Source of the DNA: Mytilus galloprovincialis
Taxonomy: Eukaryota; Mollusca; Bivalvia; Mytilida; Mytilidae
DNA length: 64,000 bases
Direction of reading: 5' to 3'
NCBI RefSeq assembly: GCF_965363235.1
Contig: NC_134846.1
Location: 57,525,121 to 57,589,120 of the forward strand
Both the position numbers and the translations under genes were made by a program. The notes under the pieces are model-generated. The model worked only from the letters and a program-made list of their open reading frames with translations. It ran no database searches and was not told the DNA's origin. Below, one piece after another: positions 12,160-22,989 of this stretch; position 1 is the first letter of the stretch; each line of letters begins with the position of its first letter.

Positions 12160-12220
12160 CCAAGGTGGAGAGTTGTCTCATTGTCATTCATACAACATCT
12201 TCTTATTTTTATATAGTCAA
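12160..12220 (-). repeat. R1 end fragment, minus orientation
   Basis: GTGGAGAGTTGTCTCATTG followed by CATCTTCTTAT is the reverse complement of the R1 terminal unit. Confidence 0.6.
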
Positions 12221-12654
12221 AAAATAATGTAAGTGCATATTCCGATACTCGTCTGACATTTATAAATGTAGAGCAACCTGTTATCCAATTATCATAAGAG
12301 AGTTGCATCCTAACCCAATTTTTTTCTCAGTTATGTGTCATTTACTAGTATGCAAGTGTAAATATTGGCAATTGTAGTATACCTCAAAACTCTGAATACC
12401 ATTTGATGAAAAATGCAAGATTTGCTTCCCTTTGACTTAAAAGTGTGCATACACCACATAAATATAAGATGCCATTTATGAATAGAACTTTTATTAACTA
12501 CGAAATAGTTTCTGATAATAACATTAATGGTAACTCTTTTTTCTTCAACAGATTGACAAAAATAATGTATCGTAAACTATTTCTTATCAGAAAATTTAAA
12601 ACATAGACTTTGTCAGTTGAAAATAAATTTCTAGAAACTACGATTTAAGTTTCA

Positions 12655-12785
12655 GAAGTTGATAATTGCTATCAATTCGTTTGATGTGTTTAAGCTTTTG
12701 ATTTTGCCATTTGATTAGAGATTTTCTATTTTGAATTTTCCTCGGAGTTAAGTACTTTTGTTATTTTGCTTTTTATAATGCAAAA
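12655..12785 (-). repeat. R4 fragment, minus orientation
   Basis: CGTTTGATGTGTTTAAGCTT and the CCTCGGAGTTAAGTA block match the reverse complement of R4 copies. Confidence 0.6.
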
Positions 12786-13122
12786 CAATTTAAGGTAAAT
12801 GAAACAAGGTTAGGCTAATATTCGCGGTATTGATTTTTCATGAATTTTCTGAAATTTATATAAAATATAATGAGATAATTGTCGAAACCAACTAATTTCA
12901 GAATTGATAAGAATGACAAATGTTGCTTCTTTTTGTTCAGAACGTCTTTAGTAAGCCATAACATATATAAAAGGATAGGTAGCATCTGTTGTCAATTATG
13001 ATAGTATTTCTGTAACAAGTGTTCATTAATAACACGTCCGTGATGATTAGCATTCTAGATTGTCGAAAATTATTATTAGAGGTTAACAGTTCGTAACATT
13101 GTTATTGGTTACAGGTACCATA

Positions 13123-13260
13123 CTTAATAAAGGCAACAGAAGTATACCGCTGTTTTTCGTAGTCAAAAATTTATTAGAAAATGCCTGTAACAAGTCAGGA
13201 ATATGACAGTTGTTATCCAATCGTTTGATGTATTTGGGCTTTTGATTATGCATAGTTAAA
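13123..13260. repeat. R2 start fragment (+) joined to R4 fragment (-)
   Basis: 13123-13155 carries the R2 start with AAAGGCAACAGAAGTATACC. 13165-13250 is R4 in reverse complement, with AACAAGTCAGGAATATGACA. The two families abut. Confidence 0.6.
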
Positions 13261-13872
13261 GTCGTATCTTCGAACTATTTACGGACGCCATCACCAGCAG
13301 GTTGATCGTTATGTGATATAAAAATTACGTATAAAAATTATGTTTTCTGTTTGTCGTAACCACAATCCGCTATTCTTTTCCTCGAATATGACGTAATAGC
13401 ATGAGACTAGTCATCGAATGTTTATGTACAAAAGCAACACGAGGAGTGTCATATATGAGCAGGAACTACAGAAAAATCGGAATTGGCATGAAAAAACACA
13501 TTGTGTTATTAACATGGGCTATTACAAACTTTCGATAATTATTTTTAAGGAATATATCTCCCTCATGCAAAGATCTTATTTTGTTTGGCTGTGGCAATAC
13601 GTTATACTTGTTGTTCTTTTTTTGTTTGTTTATAAACTATAATTGGATCCTTAAATAATTTGGCCTCGAACATAACTGGAAAGACATTTATAACTGAAGA
13701 GACATATTAATAAATTAACTGTTTACAAAACTTTTTCTTAAATGCTAAGGCTTTTCTACTTCAGGAATAGACTACATTAGCTGTATTTTGGCAAAACATT
13801 TAGGAATTTTTGGTCCTCAATGTTCTTTATCTTCGTACTTTGCCTTTTTTGACATTTTTTATTCAAGCGTCA

Positions 13873-13910
13873 CTGATGAGTCTTTTGTAGACGAAACATG
13901 CGTCTGGTGC
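13873..13910 (+). ncRNA. Hammerhead-like core, subfamily 1 (candidate)
   Basis: CTGATGA (13873-13879), hairpin GTCT/AGAC (13880-13883 with 13889-13892), GAAA (13893-13896), then ATGCGTCTGGTGC. The core is complete, but stem III is weakened by changes relative to the 21341 copy. The transposon insertion lies directly after it. Confidence 0.4.
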
Positions 13911-14955
13911 CAGTGGCGTAGCTTGCATGTATGCTCAGATGCTCAAGCATCCACATCATTTTGACCCAAAAAAATAAATAAAAAAATAGATAAATGTATA
14001 ATTGCATGTGTTCGTAGCAGAACACACAGATGTACTATAATATCTAAACGTAACAATAGTGAGGATATGAGAATAGCGTTCAACTTTTTCCGAAGCGTGG
14101 TCTTTCCTTTAGGCTCATGTAGTTTATGGATAAATCACTGAAAAGTGCTCTCGACTTTTTCGTAAAAAGTCTACATCGTAGCGCATCGTCGGCTACGGCA
14201 AGCGCAGAAGATGATGATACGCAGATCTGCCGACATGTTTGGTCTGAAATTGAGCCAAGCAGAGCGATGACATAACAACTAATCAATCATATCCTGATAT
14301 CGTTTCCTGGGACATGAAACACGACTAGTATTTGATAACGGAGTTTGATAATTCCTGGACTTATACATTCCCTTTTCCATCTAGGTACAAATATTAATGT
14401 TATTTTCAATAAAAGAACGATAAATGTCCCCGCATTGTTCATATTTTATCTATCAAAGATACAAGTGAAATAACAAAAAAAGAACTTTTTTTCTTGAGAG
14501 AAATAAAAGCTTCAGGCCAAATGAGTAGGATTTCCGTTATAATTTATATTTCAAAGGTATTAATTGGTTAAAAATAATCGATCAGGACTTATTATCGCAA
14601 GAGTCAAAAATATTGCTGATGATATAAATATCACAAAAATATGGCAAGAATTGTACGTCCGATATTTCCATGTCCCCTGCAACGCGTTAAGAAAAGTAAT
14701 CAAAAACCTCATTTGGAGGCTCAAATTCCAACAAAAGGGAGTCAATTCGGATCCTTCGAGAAACATATTTATTGGTGGGTATTTTGAAATTAAACTAAAA
14801 TCTACCCAGTGTCGGATTGTAGGGGCGTACATTCATACAGGGAAAATGTAAAAAAAATATCATTTTCTGCATAAAATGGTCCCAAAATTTGTTCGCCTCC
14901 CTCCGCTCGGCGACAGTTTCGCATCCACATCATAAAAACCCTGGCTACGCCACTG
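13911..14955. mobile_element. 1045-bp hAT-like DNA transposon relic with target duplication
   Basis: Perfect 12-bp inverted ends: CAGTGGCGTAGC (13911-13922) and GCTACGCCACTG (14944-14955). GGTGC flanks both sides (13906-13910 and 14956-14960), and removing the insert restores an HH repeat, so the boundaries are firm. A plus-strand open stretch at 14564-14851 (NIADDINITKI followed by spaced R and P residues) weakly resembles the C-terminal part of hAT/ZMYM1-type transposases. It is too short and degraded to be active. The 5-bp duplication is shorter than the 8 bp classic for hAT. Confidence 0.8.
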
Positions 14956-15059
14956 GGTGCAAATATAAAATTTCAATCCTTGTATCTATGATGAGTTTAT
15001 TGTCGAAATGATAATCTGGTGTAGTAAAAATAGTACCGTAGATATCACTGTTAGCAATC

Positions 15060-16620
15060 AAACAACTCTCGTCCTTTAAAATCGGTCAATGGAATAGCAA
15101 GACAATTTACATACAATATTAAAAAATATTTTATTATCAAAAAACTGGAACCAAGAGAAAACAAAGTTAGGAATACCTCTAATTTGTAAAATTTGACAGA
15201 AAAAAATCCCAGAAGTTATGCCTGTTGAAATTATAGTTTGTGATTAAGCTTGTTCCTTTTAAAAAAACATTCCTGATTATATCACAATCAGTTTTAAATA
15301 GGCAACGTTTTTTAAGACCAAATGATTCGCGAAGATTGTTACGAATTGTAATGGGTTAATATTGTTCATTTTACTTTAAGAAGACGCTTCTCTATACATA
15401 GCTCTAGTCTGTACTAAGCATTTGATGAACGCTACTTCTATTGTGTGATGAAAATTTAGAATTGATCCTTAATGTTTTTGTTTATATGGTTTATAGGGAA
15501 AGACACAGATTATTACAATAAGATATATAATATTCAATTCATATGCATTACTAAAAATGTGGGAATTGTTTCCCTTTATCCATATTTGAGTCGTATTATC
15601 GTCACAGTTGTTTAACAATGTTTAAATAAAGGCAACAGTAGTATACCGCTGTTCAATAGGTAATGGTAAAAACGTTAAATTTAATACTAGAGCCGTGAAA
15701 GGGCACAGTATGTCTATCTAAATTTATTTGGAAAACAAACTTAACATCAACAATGTTAAACCTATAGCTAGCTCAAAGCATTTTACGGACACCGAAAAGA
15801 AATATTGTTACCTCATGCAAAAAATAAGAAGTATCCAGTCATATTCACTGTAACCAAAATCCTCATTGTGTCACCAGACTGGTCCTTCATATAACACTGA
15901 ACTGAATTATTATGCTTTATCTGAATATATCTTTGATACTATATTAAAACTTTTAGCAAGTTTGCGAAAAACTTTTAAACATGATCTTGTCGTGTGTCCG
16001 TGCAAATTTTATTCAATGTAAATTAGTAGCAATAGTTTACCTATTTTTAAAAATCATAAATCGAGTATAAAGGTACTAATCAAAAATAAAAAAATGGGAA
16101 ATCGCAGAAAACTTTATGAAAAAATGCGGAACTAGGTTGGTCGACAAGGTTAGCAACTGCGGCTTAATTATACACTCGTCATGAGAATCCACACTCAGAT
16201 AAAATATCGGGAAAACGTAACAAAACGAGTAATATGGTCGATTCAATATGGAATAGACTGATCATACTCGTATGTGTTCGTACTTTATTTTTTGAGTTTT
16301 AAATGACAAAGTAAAATGGTTTGTTATAAAAAATGAACTCAACTCTTAATTAAAGAATATAGAAAGTTCAATGTAATAATCATGGGATTTGATTTGGTTT
16401 CTACATCTTATCAATGCGAAATCCGTGGTTTGCAATAAATCACTGGTTTGGAAATAAAAATGTCTATTTCGGATGGAGGAACGGCAACGTCGATAAAATT
16501 TCACCCAGGCTCCCGTATTACTACTAAATGAGCATATGCAACTTGGCATGGTGAAAGGATTATACCTGCATCCTAATTACGTCAACATAAAGATTGAATC
16601 TATTACTGATTGAAATCTTA
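15060..16620. other. No gene seen; R2 fragment only
   Basis: The only recognisable item is an R2 start fragment at 15622-15652 (AAAGGCAACAGTAGTATACC). The rest is AT-rich without coding signal. Confidence 0.4.
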
Positions 16621-16829
16621 TCAGTTAAAATTTGAAAGTGTTGTAAGCTAATTTCAATATCTTTCTCTCAATAGTTGTTATTTCATGTTCATTCAATTGA
16701 CATGTTGAATCAACTAAGAACAAATGATGTATATAACGGTCGAAAATGTGTTTGTTTTTTAAAAAGATCAGACATTTGGAAACAGCAATGTGCTTGTTTA
16801 TCCGTGCGTGTATTAGCTGTACGATATAT

Positions 16830-17330
16830 CGTCTAGATAGGCAAGTTGAAGGATTTGCGCAAATAAAAGTGTACAACCAAGATTCCATGAAGTGCATGAA
16901 CGGTGAACATGCACGGGCGTAAAGTATTTACCGAAATACGTAAACGCAAAAAGATAGAACAGAGGGTTATTGCTGATATGAAATATGCGATTGATGATTC
17001 GAATTTTCAAATCATGACGTTTGTTATAGATTTAAGTTTGGAGTCGTTCATCTGTGGCAATATTGTGAAAACAGACCTTATAGTTTCAGAAGTATCCTTA
17101 ATCTTAAGTCCAATGGATATGTGAGATGCAAACAGTCATCGAAATGTGGACAAATGAGTGACAGGAGATCATCAAGTTACAAGTATCTAAAGACGAACGT
17201 CTTTGAAAAAGTCTTTTATGAAACTGAGTATAAAAACGTCGGCCAGCGGGGTAGTAAAAATAGTGCCAACTGTCTGTTGAAATGTCAATCAACAAATATG
17301 CTGTCTGTCAAAAGTATAGCAGATTTATCA
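16830..17330 (-). pseudogene. Degraded reverse-transcriptase relic
   Basis: Minus-strand reading of 17065-17120 gives LKIKDTSETIRSV, resembling the segment after the catalytic region in a metazoan retroelement RT family with the pattern LEIKDTT. The nucleotide block GTCGTTCATCTGTGGCAATA (17043) recurs with two changes at 20709 in the better-preserved relic. Several stops and frameshifts are present. The element class (Penelope-like or other) cannot be fixed from this piece. Confidence 0.5.
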
Positions 17331-17459
17331 TATCAAATCGGTGTGTTTGTTTTTGAAGTCGGTGAAATTCTTCGCAAAGGAAGATTTTCCATAACCAAGA
17401 CAAGAAAGGTATATTTATTTTGTTTTTATATTAGACAATGTATTCATTCTTAGAATTGA

Positions 17460-18830
17460 GCATGGTGAATAGAAGCGTAAAGTGTCAGGTGTTGTTAACG
17501 TTGTTTTATAATCTTTGACAATATGTCTGAATTTTCTATGAGTTGGTACTGGAGGTTGGTTCGGTCTATTGTACCATGTGATATTTTAAGCAATTCGTGT
17601 TATTCCTTTTTGTGTAATTTTAAAGAATAATAAAACAACATTTTCAAACTGTCAGTGGAAAATCAAAATAAATTGGATATATTCTTTATCTTTCTAATTT
17701 TAAGACATGTGTAAGTTGTGTGCGATATTACATTTAAGAGTGGGGTTTCATTCTCTTGTGATATCAGTTTAAATGTTTTTTGCAACACAAACTTGGAAAA
17801 TACAAGAAAAACATATTCAAGACATTTTGTGTATACAAGTGAAGCACAATAACTCATCAATAATAAATCTAAGTAGGTGTAGAGTCAATGGAACAGCAAC
17901 CCAAGTATACACACAATAACAAGGGATTACAAATAAATAATATATATACATATCTTCTGCACATAAAGTTACAATGGAACTATAATGATGATATTCATAT
18001 CTTCGCAAGAAAAAAATATAAGTTAAACATTTGATACAACATAAGCTATAAAGCACAATAATTTAAAACCATTCAACGAAAAAATGCAAGAGTTCCTTCC
18101 CTTTAGCTAAGTCTAGTAACTTATGTTGTCGATGTTTCATCAAGTATCAAAAGCAAATTCAAATGTTTAAATTACAATCCTCTTACAGACAAGAAAATCT
18201 TTGTAGGTCTTGTTTTTATTGATAATTCTACGATATGAAACACTTGCATTACCTTTATTGTACCTAGTCAGTGTAACTGATTCAAGTAAAGGTTAATTAA
18301 CGAAGTTCTAAGTTGCCACCTACGATTAGTATTTTGCTATTTACTTTCATGGAATATCATTTGATTGTAAAAGTGAGGTTTTTTTATCATAAAATTGATA
18401 GCTTTGACTTTTTCGTGAAATGTCAATTGAATGTCAGTTGCTATTGTTCTTTGCCAATAACTCTCGTAAGTAAAATAAAAATGCAAACTTTGCTTCTTTC
18501 AGTTTAAAGGCACGTACAAAAATATCGACAAACAACATCTGCGGTCATTTATTTCTATGGGTTTTTTGTTACAATGTTTCATCAATAGCATGTCCGTTTT
18601 GAAGAGTGAAGATAATTATTATTGAAGGCTTAGCAGTTCACGTGAATGGTATTGATCTAACAAAAGATACACTTACTATTTAATAGGTATCACATAAATG
18701 AACGTTGCATTATACTTTTTTCAACTTTTGTTATTTCTCACTGAAAAAATGATGCCATAGTTTTGACACAAAACATTACTTTCCATTCCTCATTGTTTAT
18801 CTTCCGTACCTTAGTGATAACAATTCTTAT
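17460..18830. other. No gene or clear repeat seen
   Basis: AT-rich DNA with short chance frames only. Confidence 0.4.
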
Positions 18831-18834
18831 CATA

Positions 18835-19135
18835 CTTTAGAGTAAAATCACAAAAATACCGAACTCCGAGGAAAATTCAAAACAGAAAGTCTCTAATCAA
18901 ATGGTAAAATGAAAAGCTCAAACACACCAAACACATCAAACGAACGGATAACAACTGTCACATCCCTGACTTAGTATAGGCAGTTTCCTATGTAGAAAAT
19001 GGTGGATAAAAATGGTAATAGTTTTATAGGTAACAAAACCTCTCACTAGTATGACGTTCGCGTTATTATACTGATATCGATGTGTGAAAGAAACAAACAT
19101 ACAAATTTTATTTTGATGAAATTTATTTTGATAAA
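18835..19135 (+). repeat. Dispersed repeat R4
   Basis: It contains ACTCCGAGGAAAATTCAAAA, the CACATCAAACGAACGGATAA block, and GTAGAAAATGGTGGAT, followed by a variant of the CTAAACCTCTCACTTGTATG segment. The order is the same as at 38395-38640 and 54085-54365. Non-coding. Confidence 0.7.
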
Positions 19136-19144
19136 ACATCGACA

Positions 19145-19415
19145 CCATTAGTCAGGCGCCTCTGGTCTTTGTTAGTCTTGTATGATTTTTAATTTTAGTT
19201 TCTTGTGTATAATTCGGAGTTTAGTATGACGTCCATTATCACTGAACTAGTATACATATTTTTTAAGGGGGCAGCTTCCGGACGCCTCCGGTGCGGGAGT
19301 TTCTCGCTACATGGAAGACCCATTGGTGGCCTTCGGCTGTTGTCTGCTTTTTGGTCGGGTTGTTGTCGCTTTGACACATTCCCCATTTCCTTTCACAATT
19401 TTATACACAATAGGT
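19145..19415 (+). repeat. Dispersed repeat R3
   Basis: It contains ACTGAACTAGTATACATATT, a GC-richer block with GGACGCCTCCGGTGCGGGAG, and GGTCGGGTTGTTGTCGCTTT leading to TTGACACATTCCCCATTTCC. A reverse-orientation copy lies at 39495-39640. The frames across it are chance. Confidence 0.75.
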
Positions 19416-19761
19416 AAAAATATCAAAATAGGGGTACAACAGTCTAGAGTGTTCGAATGTTAACGTAACTTCTTTTGAATAAACTGAATAATTCAAAGTG
19501 AATATATCGATCGCGTTTATATCCATGTACTTTAAGGTAGATCATAAGTAGATACTTTTTGAGACAGAATTTTCTTATAGTTGGCCAAAATGACGATTTT
19601 ACTATGCTTTTTTTTTCAAAATTATAATAAAGAGTATGGGTCACTGTGCTATTTTTCATGCTATAAATCGTTGAAAATTGCCTATTAAATGTTTTAAGAA
19701 AATAAACAGATTTTTTTTTATATTTGATTGGCTTTAACAACTCGATTCAATGCTTGTGGTT

Positions 19762-19840
19762 ATTCCGCCATCGGGGTTATCACAAACCCAATAGTCAGCA
19801 GTGTTGTGTTCATATGAAATATCATTGATATGTTCCCTTT
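19762..19840 (+). repeat. HH repeat fragment (5' portion)
   Basis: Resembles the segment of the 365-bp unit at 63268-63330 (ATCACAAGCCCAGTAGTCA, TGTGCTGACATGAATTATCA) with changes. It has no hammerhead core. Confidence 0.45.
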
Positions 19841-19891
19841 TTAACTGCTTATAAAATGTTTTTTCAACACACTAAGAGTTTTCTTCCACCA

Positions 19892-19892
19892 G

Positions 19893-19923
<31 letters not shown>

Positions 19924-19934
19924 GAGAGAGAGAT
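19892..19934. repeat. Compound microsatellite (AC)n(AT)n(AG)n
   Basis: Alternating ACAC, then TATA, then GAGA runs in direct succession. Confidence 0.95.
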
Positions 19935-20649
19935 ACCTTGGCTGTATTTGTCACAATTTGACTTATGAATTTTAGGTGTTCAAAGCTCTTCGACTTCATA
20001 TTTCATTTACGTTTCTGAGTATTTCGATTCGAGTGTCACTGTTAATTAGCATACTAGTATTGACGATTCGCGTGAATTTATAGCTCCAAATTGATAGGAT
20101 ATATTAGTCTCTCGTTTCCTATCACCATTTTCTTGACAGAGGCTTATTGCTTATACAAAGAAGCTGTTATACTAAGGTAAAACACATTTTAAAGTTGAGG
20201 TCAGCCCTTCTTAACTTTATTCTTTGAAGTTTGTCCCTAACCATAAGTGTTAATAAGTATAAAAAGTTAAGACAAAAATAGTTTACCGATGTTCTCGTAA
20301 ATCGATTAGCTAAAGACAAATCAAGGTATCACACTTATAGCAAGGGAGTTCCATTAACTCAACAAATAAGAAGGAGACAGTGTAAAAGTCTTCAGCAATA
20401 TCATTATGTCGCTAGTGCGTTCAGACACCGACAGATCGTATCTGGCAACCAATTCGTGATGTTGGCCAAAAAACTTAGTTTAATTCGTTAACAGTCTTTT
20501 TTTCTCATAACAATGTTGGTTAAAACATAAACAGTGGCACTAATGCCAATGAAACAACTTTCAAACAAATAACTTAGCATTTAATGTGAAAAGAGCACAT
20601 CCCTATTACTGAAATCCGTAAAGTAAAGTGCGAATATATATATATATGC

Positions 20650-20682
20650 ACGAGTGTAACCTTTGATAACTATTGACAGTTG
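20650..20682 (+). repeat. HH repeat tail fragment
   Basis: ACCTTTGATAACTATTGAC here is identical to the tail of the HH copy near 46618. It abuts the reverse-transcriptase relic, marking an insertion or truncation point. Confidence 0.55.
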
Positions 20683-20990
20683 AAAAGTTGAAATCATCAC
20701 GTTTGAAGTCGTCCATCTGTGCCAATATAGAGGGAAAGATCAAGATATGAAACAGATTTTTACTTTCGATTGTTTCCTCAATCACATTGCACTGATATAT
20801 ATAAAATGTACGCACTCATTGAAATGTGGGTTATTGAGTGACAGAAATTTGGAAATGAAATTAAAGAACTTAGCAAGATGCTTTTTTATGTCTTTGAGAA
20901 GGTAATGTAAGAGATCTGCTTGATATGGGTACAAAACAAGTCGGCCATTGGTGATGCAAAATTAGTATTCATTGGAATGCTAGAACCTGT
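20672..20990 (-). pseudogene. Reverse-transcriptase relic, better preserved
   Basis: Minus-strand pieces in order are NTNFASPMADLF (about 20940-20978), LSLNNPHFNECVHFIY (about 20800-20850) and KRDDFNFSTVN (about 20675-20705), in shifting frames. They correspond to successive parts of one metazoan RT family whose intact members read like GTN-AP-ADLF, SLNNP-F and KRDDFNF-VN. Frameshifts and stops make it non-functional. It is the same family as 16830-17330 by DNA similarity. Confidence 0.7.
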
Positions 20991-21254
20991 TATGTTCCAT
21001 TTTTATCAATTGCAGTCATGTTAGATAATAAACAGGAACACTATAGTAAGAAATCTAAAACTGAACAACTTAAGGAGTCATGTGGCAAGGGTGGTTTTAG
21101 CAGATGAATTTTAAAAACAATTCATAAACGAATGAAGGTCTCCAGGTTAAGGGATTGCTCCCTTTGACCAACTGAGACATGTGATTTACCATACATTTAC
21201 ACCAAGATATATTTAGAGATCGTTTATATAGTTTACTTAAGTGTTTAGGTAGGG

Positions 21255-21425
21255 GATAAGTTATAACTGTCAACTGTAACTTATGCTCTTCAACTTCGTA
21301 CTTTATTTGGCCTTTTTAACTTTTTTGGATTCGAACGTTACTGATGAGTCTTTTGTAGACGAAACGCGCGTCTGGCGTATATACTAAATTTAGTCCTGGT
21401 TTCTATAATGAGTTTATTTAAAGGA
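21255..21425 (+). repeat. HH repeat, subfamily 1
   Basis: Runs from GCTCTTCAACTTCGTACTTT through the core at 21341-21379 to AATTTAGTCCTGGTTTCTAT. It closely matches 63455-63590. Confidence 0.8.
21341..21379 (+). ncRNA. Hammerhead-like core, best copy in the window (candidate)
   Basis: CTGATGA (21341-21347); stem II GTCT (21348-21351) with AGAC (21357-21360), loop TTTGT; GAAA (21361-21364); stem III ACGC (21364-21367) with GCGT (21375-21378), loop GCGTCTG; A at 21379 in the cleavage-site position after U. All invariant hammerhead positions are present. Stem I has only two proximal pairs, plus a possible distal GGATT/AGTCC helix, so self-cleavage is uncertain. The match could in principle be mere family conservation. 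Confidence 0.5.
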
Positions 21426-21829
21426 ATAAACCTCACCCAAAACGTTCAAAGAATTTTCAAAACACCAGCTTCAGTATAAAAGAAATGACAAGTTCTTACA
21501 CGGATGTTAAAGTACTTATTTCTTGGACAGAAATGCATATTGAGATTCATTTATTAAATGAACAGTATGTGTTCATATAAATCAAAAGCCTAACTAAGGT
21601 TTCATATTTTGTTATTTTGAAGATGCTTTTATCAGCAACCCTCTTTGAAAGGACGAAACGTATACTAACTTTTCCGGTCATCTTATTTGTAAAGTATTTT
21701 AGTATAAATACTTGGTCAAACAGTAGATACTAAAACACAACTCAACAATAAAAATCAAAAGACATGAATGTGACCTACCGAATTAGACTATTTACCGGAT
21801 TTGTTATAATATGAGCAATACAACGGGTG

Positions 21830-22060
21830 CCACATGTGGAGCAGGATCTGTTTGTAAACCCTTCCGGAGCACCTGAGATCACCCCAAGTTTGTGGTGGGG
21901 TTCGTGTTGCTTGTTGTTTGGTTTTCTATGTTGTGTCGTGTGTACCATTGTTTGTTTGTTTGTCTTTTTCATTTTTAGCCATGGCGTTGTCAGTCTATTT
22001 TCGATTTATGAGTTTGACTGTCCCTATGGTATCTTTCGTCCCTCTTTTAAAGGACGACAA
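21830..22060 (+). repeat. Dispersed repeat R5
   Basis: It contains GTAAACCCTTCCGGAGCACC, TGTTGTGTCGTGTGTACC, and CCATGGCGTTGTCAGTCTAT, then TATGAGTTTGACTGTCCCTA with the TGGTATCTTTCGTCCCTCTT end. Fragments of that end occur at 1-60 and 3118-3156. It may be the 3' region of a retroelement, which is inference from its uniform end. Confidence 0.6.
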
Positions 22061-22761
22061 CGCATACAGGTGTATATGTTAGCTCTATTCAAGTCTTTTA
22101 CTTGACTTTCAAATTGTCTCTTCGCGAGTATCCCTTGTGTAATTTCCTCTGCGCGAGCACTATCTTCCCTCATGGATATTATCATCTTAGTAGCCAGTGC
22201 TTTGCTATTGGTATGATATTTAAACGATTCAATTGTTTTGTAAATTTCGACTGGAGTTTATAAAATTATATTATATTTTGCTAAAACTACGGTTGCAACT
22301 CCCTCGGGCAAAGTTGACCTAAACGGTTTGATTTTTTTCTGTTTAGGTCTTTCATTTCAGTTCTCGAATGCTTTCTTAATTTTTGGTTTCGGGAGTAAAA
22401 TCATGAAGGTTACTCTGGAAATAGCAGCCATATTAAAAGGAAACGATTTTGTGTGTTCCATCAGTGTTCGTGTGAATGTTTCGATGAATATAGGAATCCC
22501 AGTGTGTAATTAATTAATAGCCTATAGTTCAAGCTAAATATGGTAGAACTCATTACAGATAGTTAGTACATTTACAGTTTTGTAGTACATTCTTTCTGAA
22601 AAAGTGACCTTTAGTTTTTAGAGAAATCAATTTTATGAATGACAAGCAGAGTTAAACTTTTAATTCAACGGTTATATATGTCATTATTGATTAGAATTTC
22701 GTGGGATGTTGACATTAGAAAAAAATGAGATTTGTGTCAATTTACAATTTTAATTATCCAG

Positions 22762-22983
22762 ATGTTTTGCCAGACTTACGCAGATGTCGAAAATAAAACA
22801 AGATAAACAAAGGAAGCTGAAGAAATCGATGCTTACAACCCTAAGCACATATGCAACATTAGGCTTGGAGATGATTCGATTCAATCTTTTCTTGCTATGC
22901 TGGATGATTTTTGTAGCAGAGAGATCGATGAATGCGGAGGACGTTATTGTTTGACGTTGGGAAGATCAAATGACCCGAAGCAG
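22762..22983 (+). pseudogene. Candidate exon or pseudo-exon of unknown gene, with one in-frame stop
   Basis: One frame reads MFCQTYADVENKTR, a TAA stop (22804-22806), then TKEAEEIDAYNPKHICN, IRLGDDSIQSFLAMLDDFCS, and REIDECGGRYCLTLGRSNDP, ending at CAG before GTGTGA. The composition is much more protein-like than chance frames in this AT-rich DNA (balanced charges, few K/I/F/Y runs). An acceptor-like TTTTAATTATCCAG precedes it and a donor-like CAG|GTGTGA follows. The stop suggests a decayed exon; alternatively the true acceptor is the AAAG just before 22813. I do not recognise the family. Confidence 0.4.
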
Positions 22984-22989
22984 GTGTGA

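Larger units (their letters stand above)
13545..15050 (+). repeat. HH repeat, chimera of both subfamilies, split by a transposon
   Basis: The left part (13545-13700) is subfamily 2-like and switches to subfamily 1 near 13708, running through the core at 13873-13896. The repeat is interrupted at 13911-14955 and resumes at 14956 with the expected continuation (AAATATAAAATTTCAATCCT), ending in a degenerate second core near 14988-15030. Confidence 0.75.
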
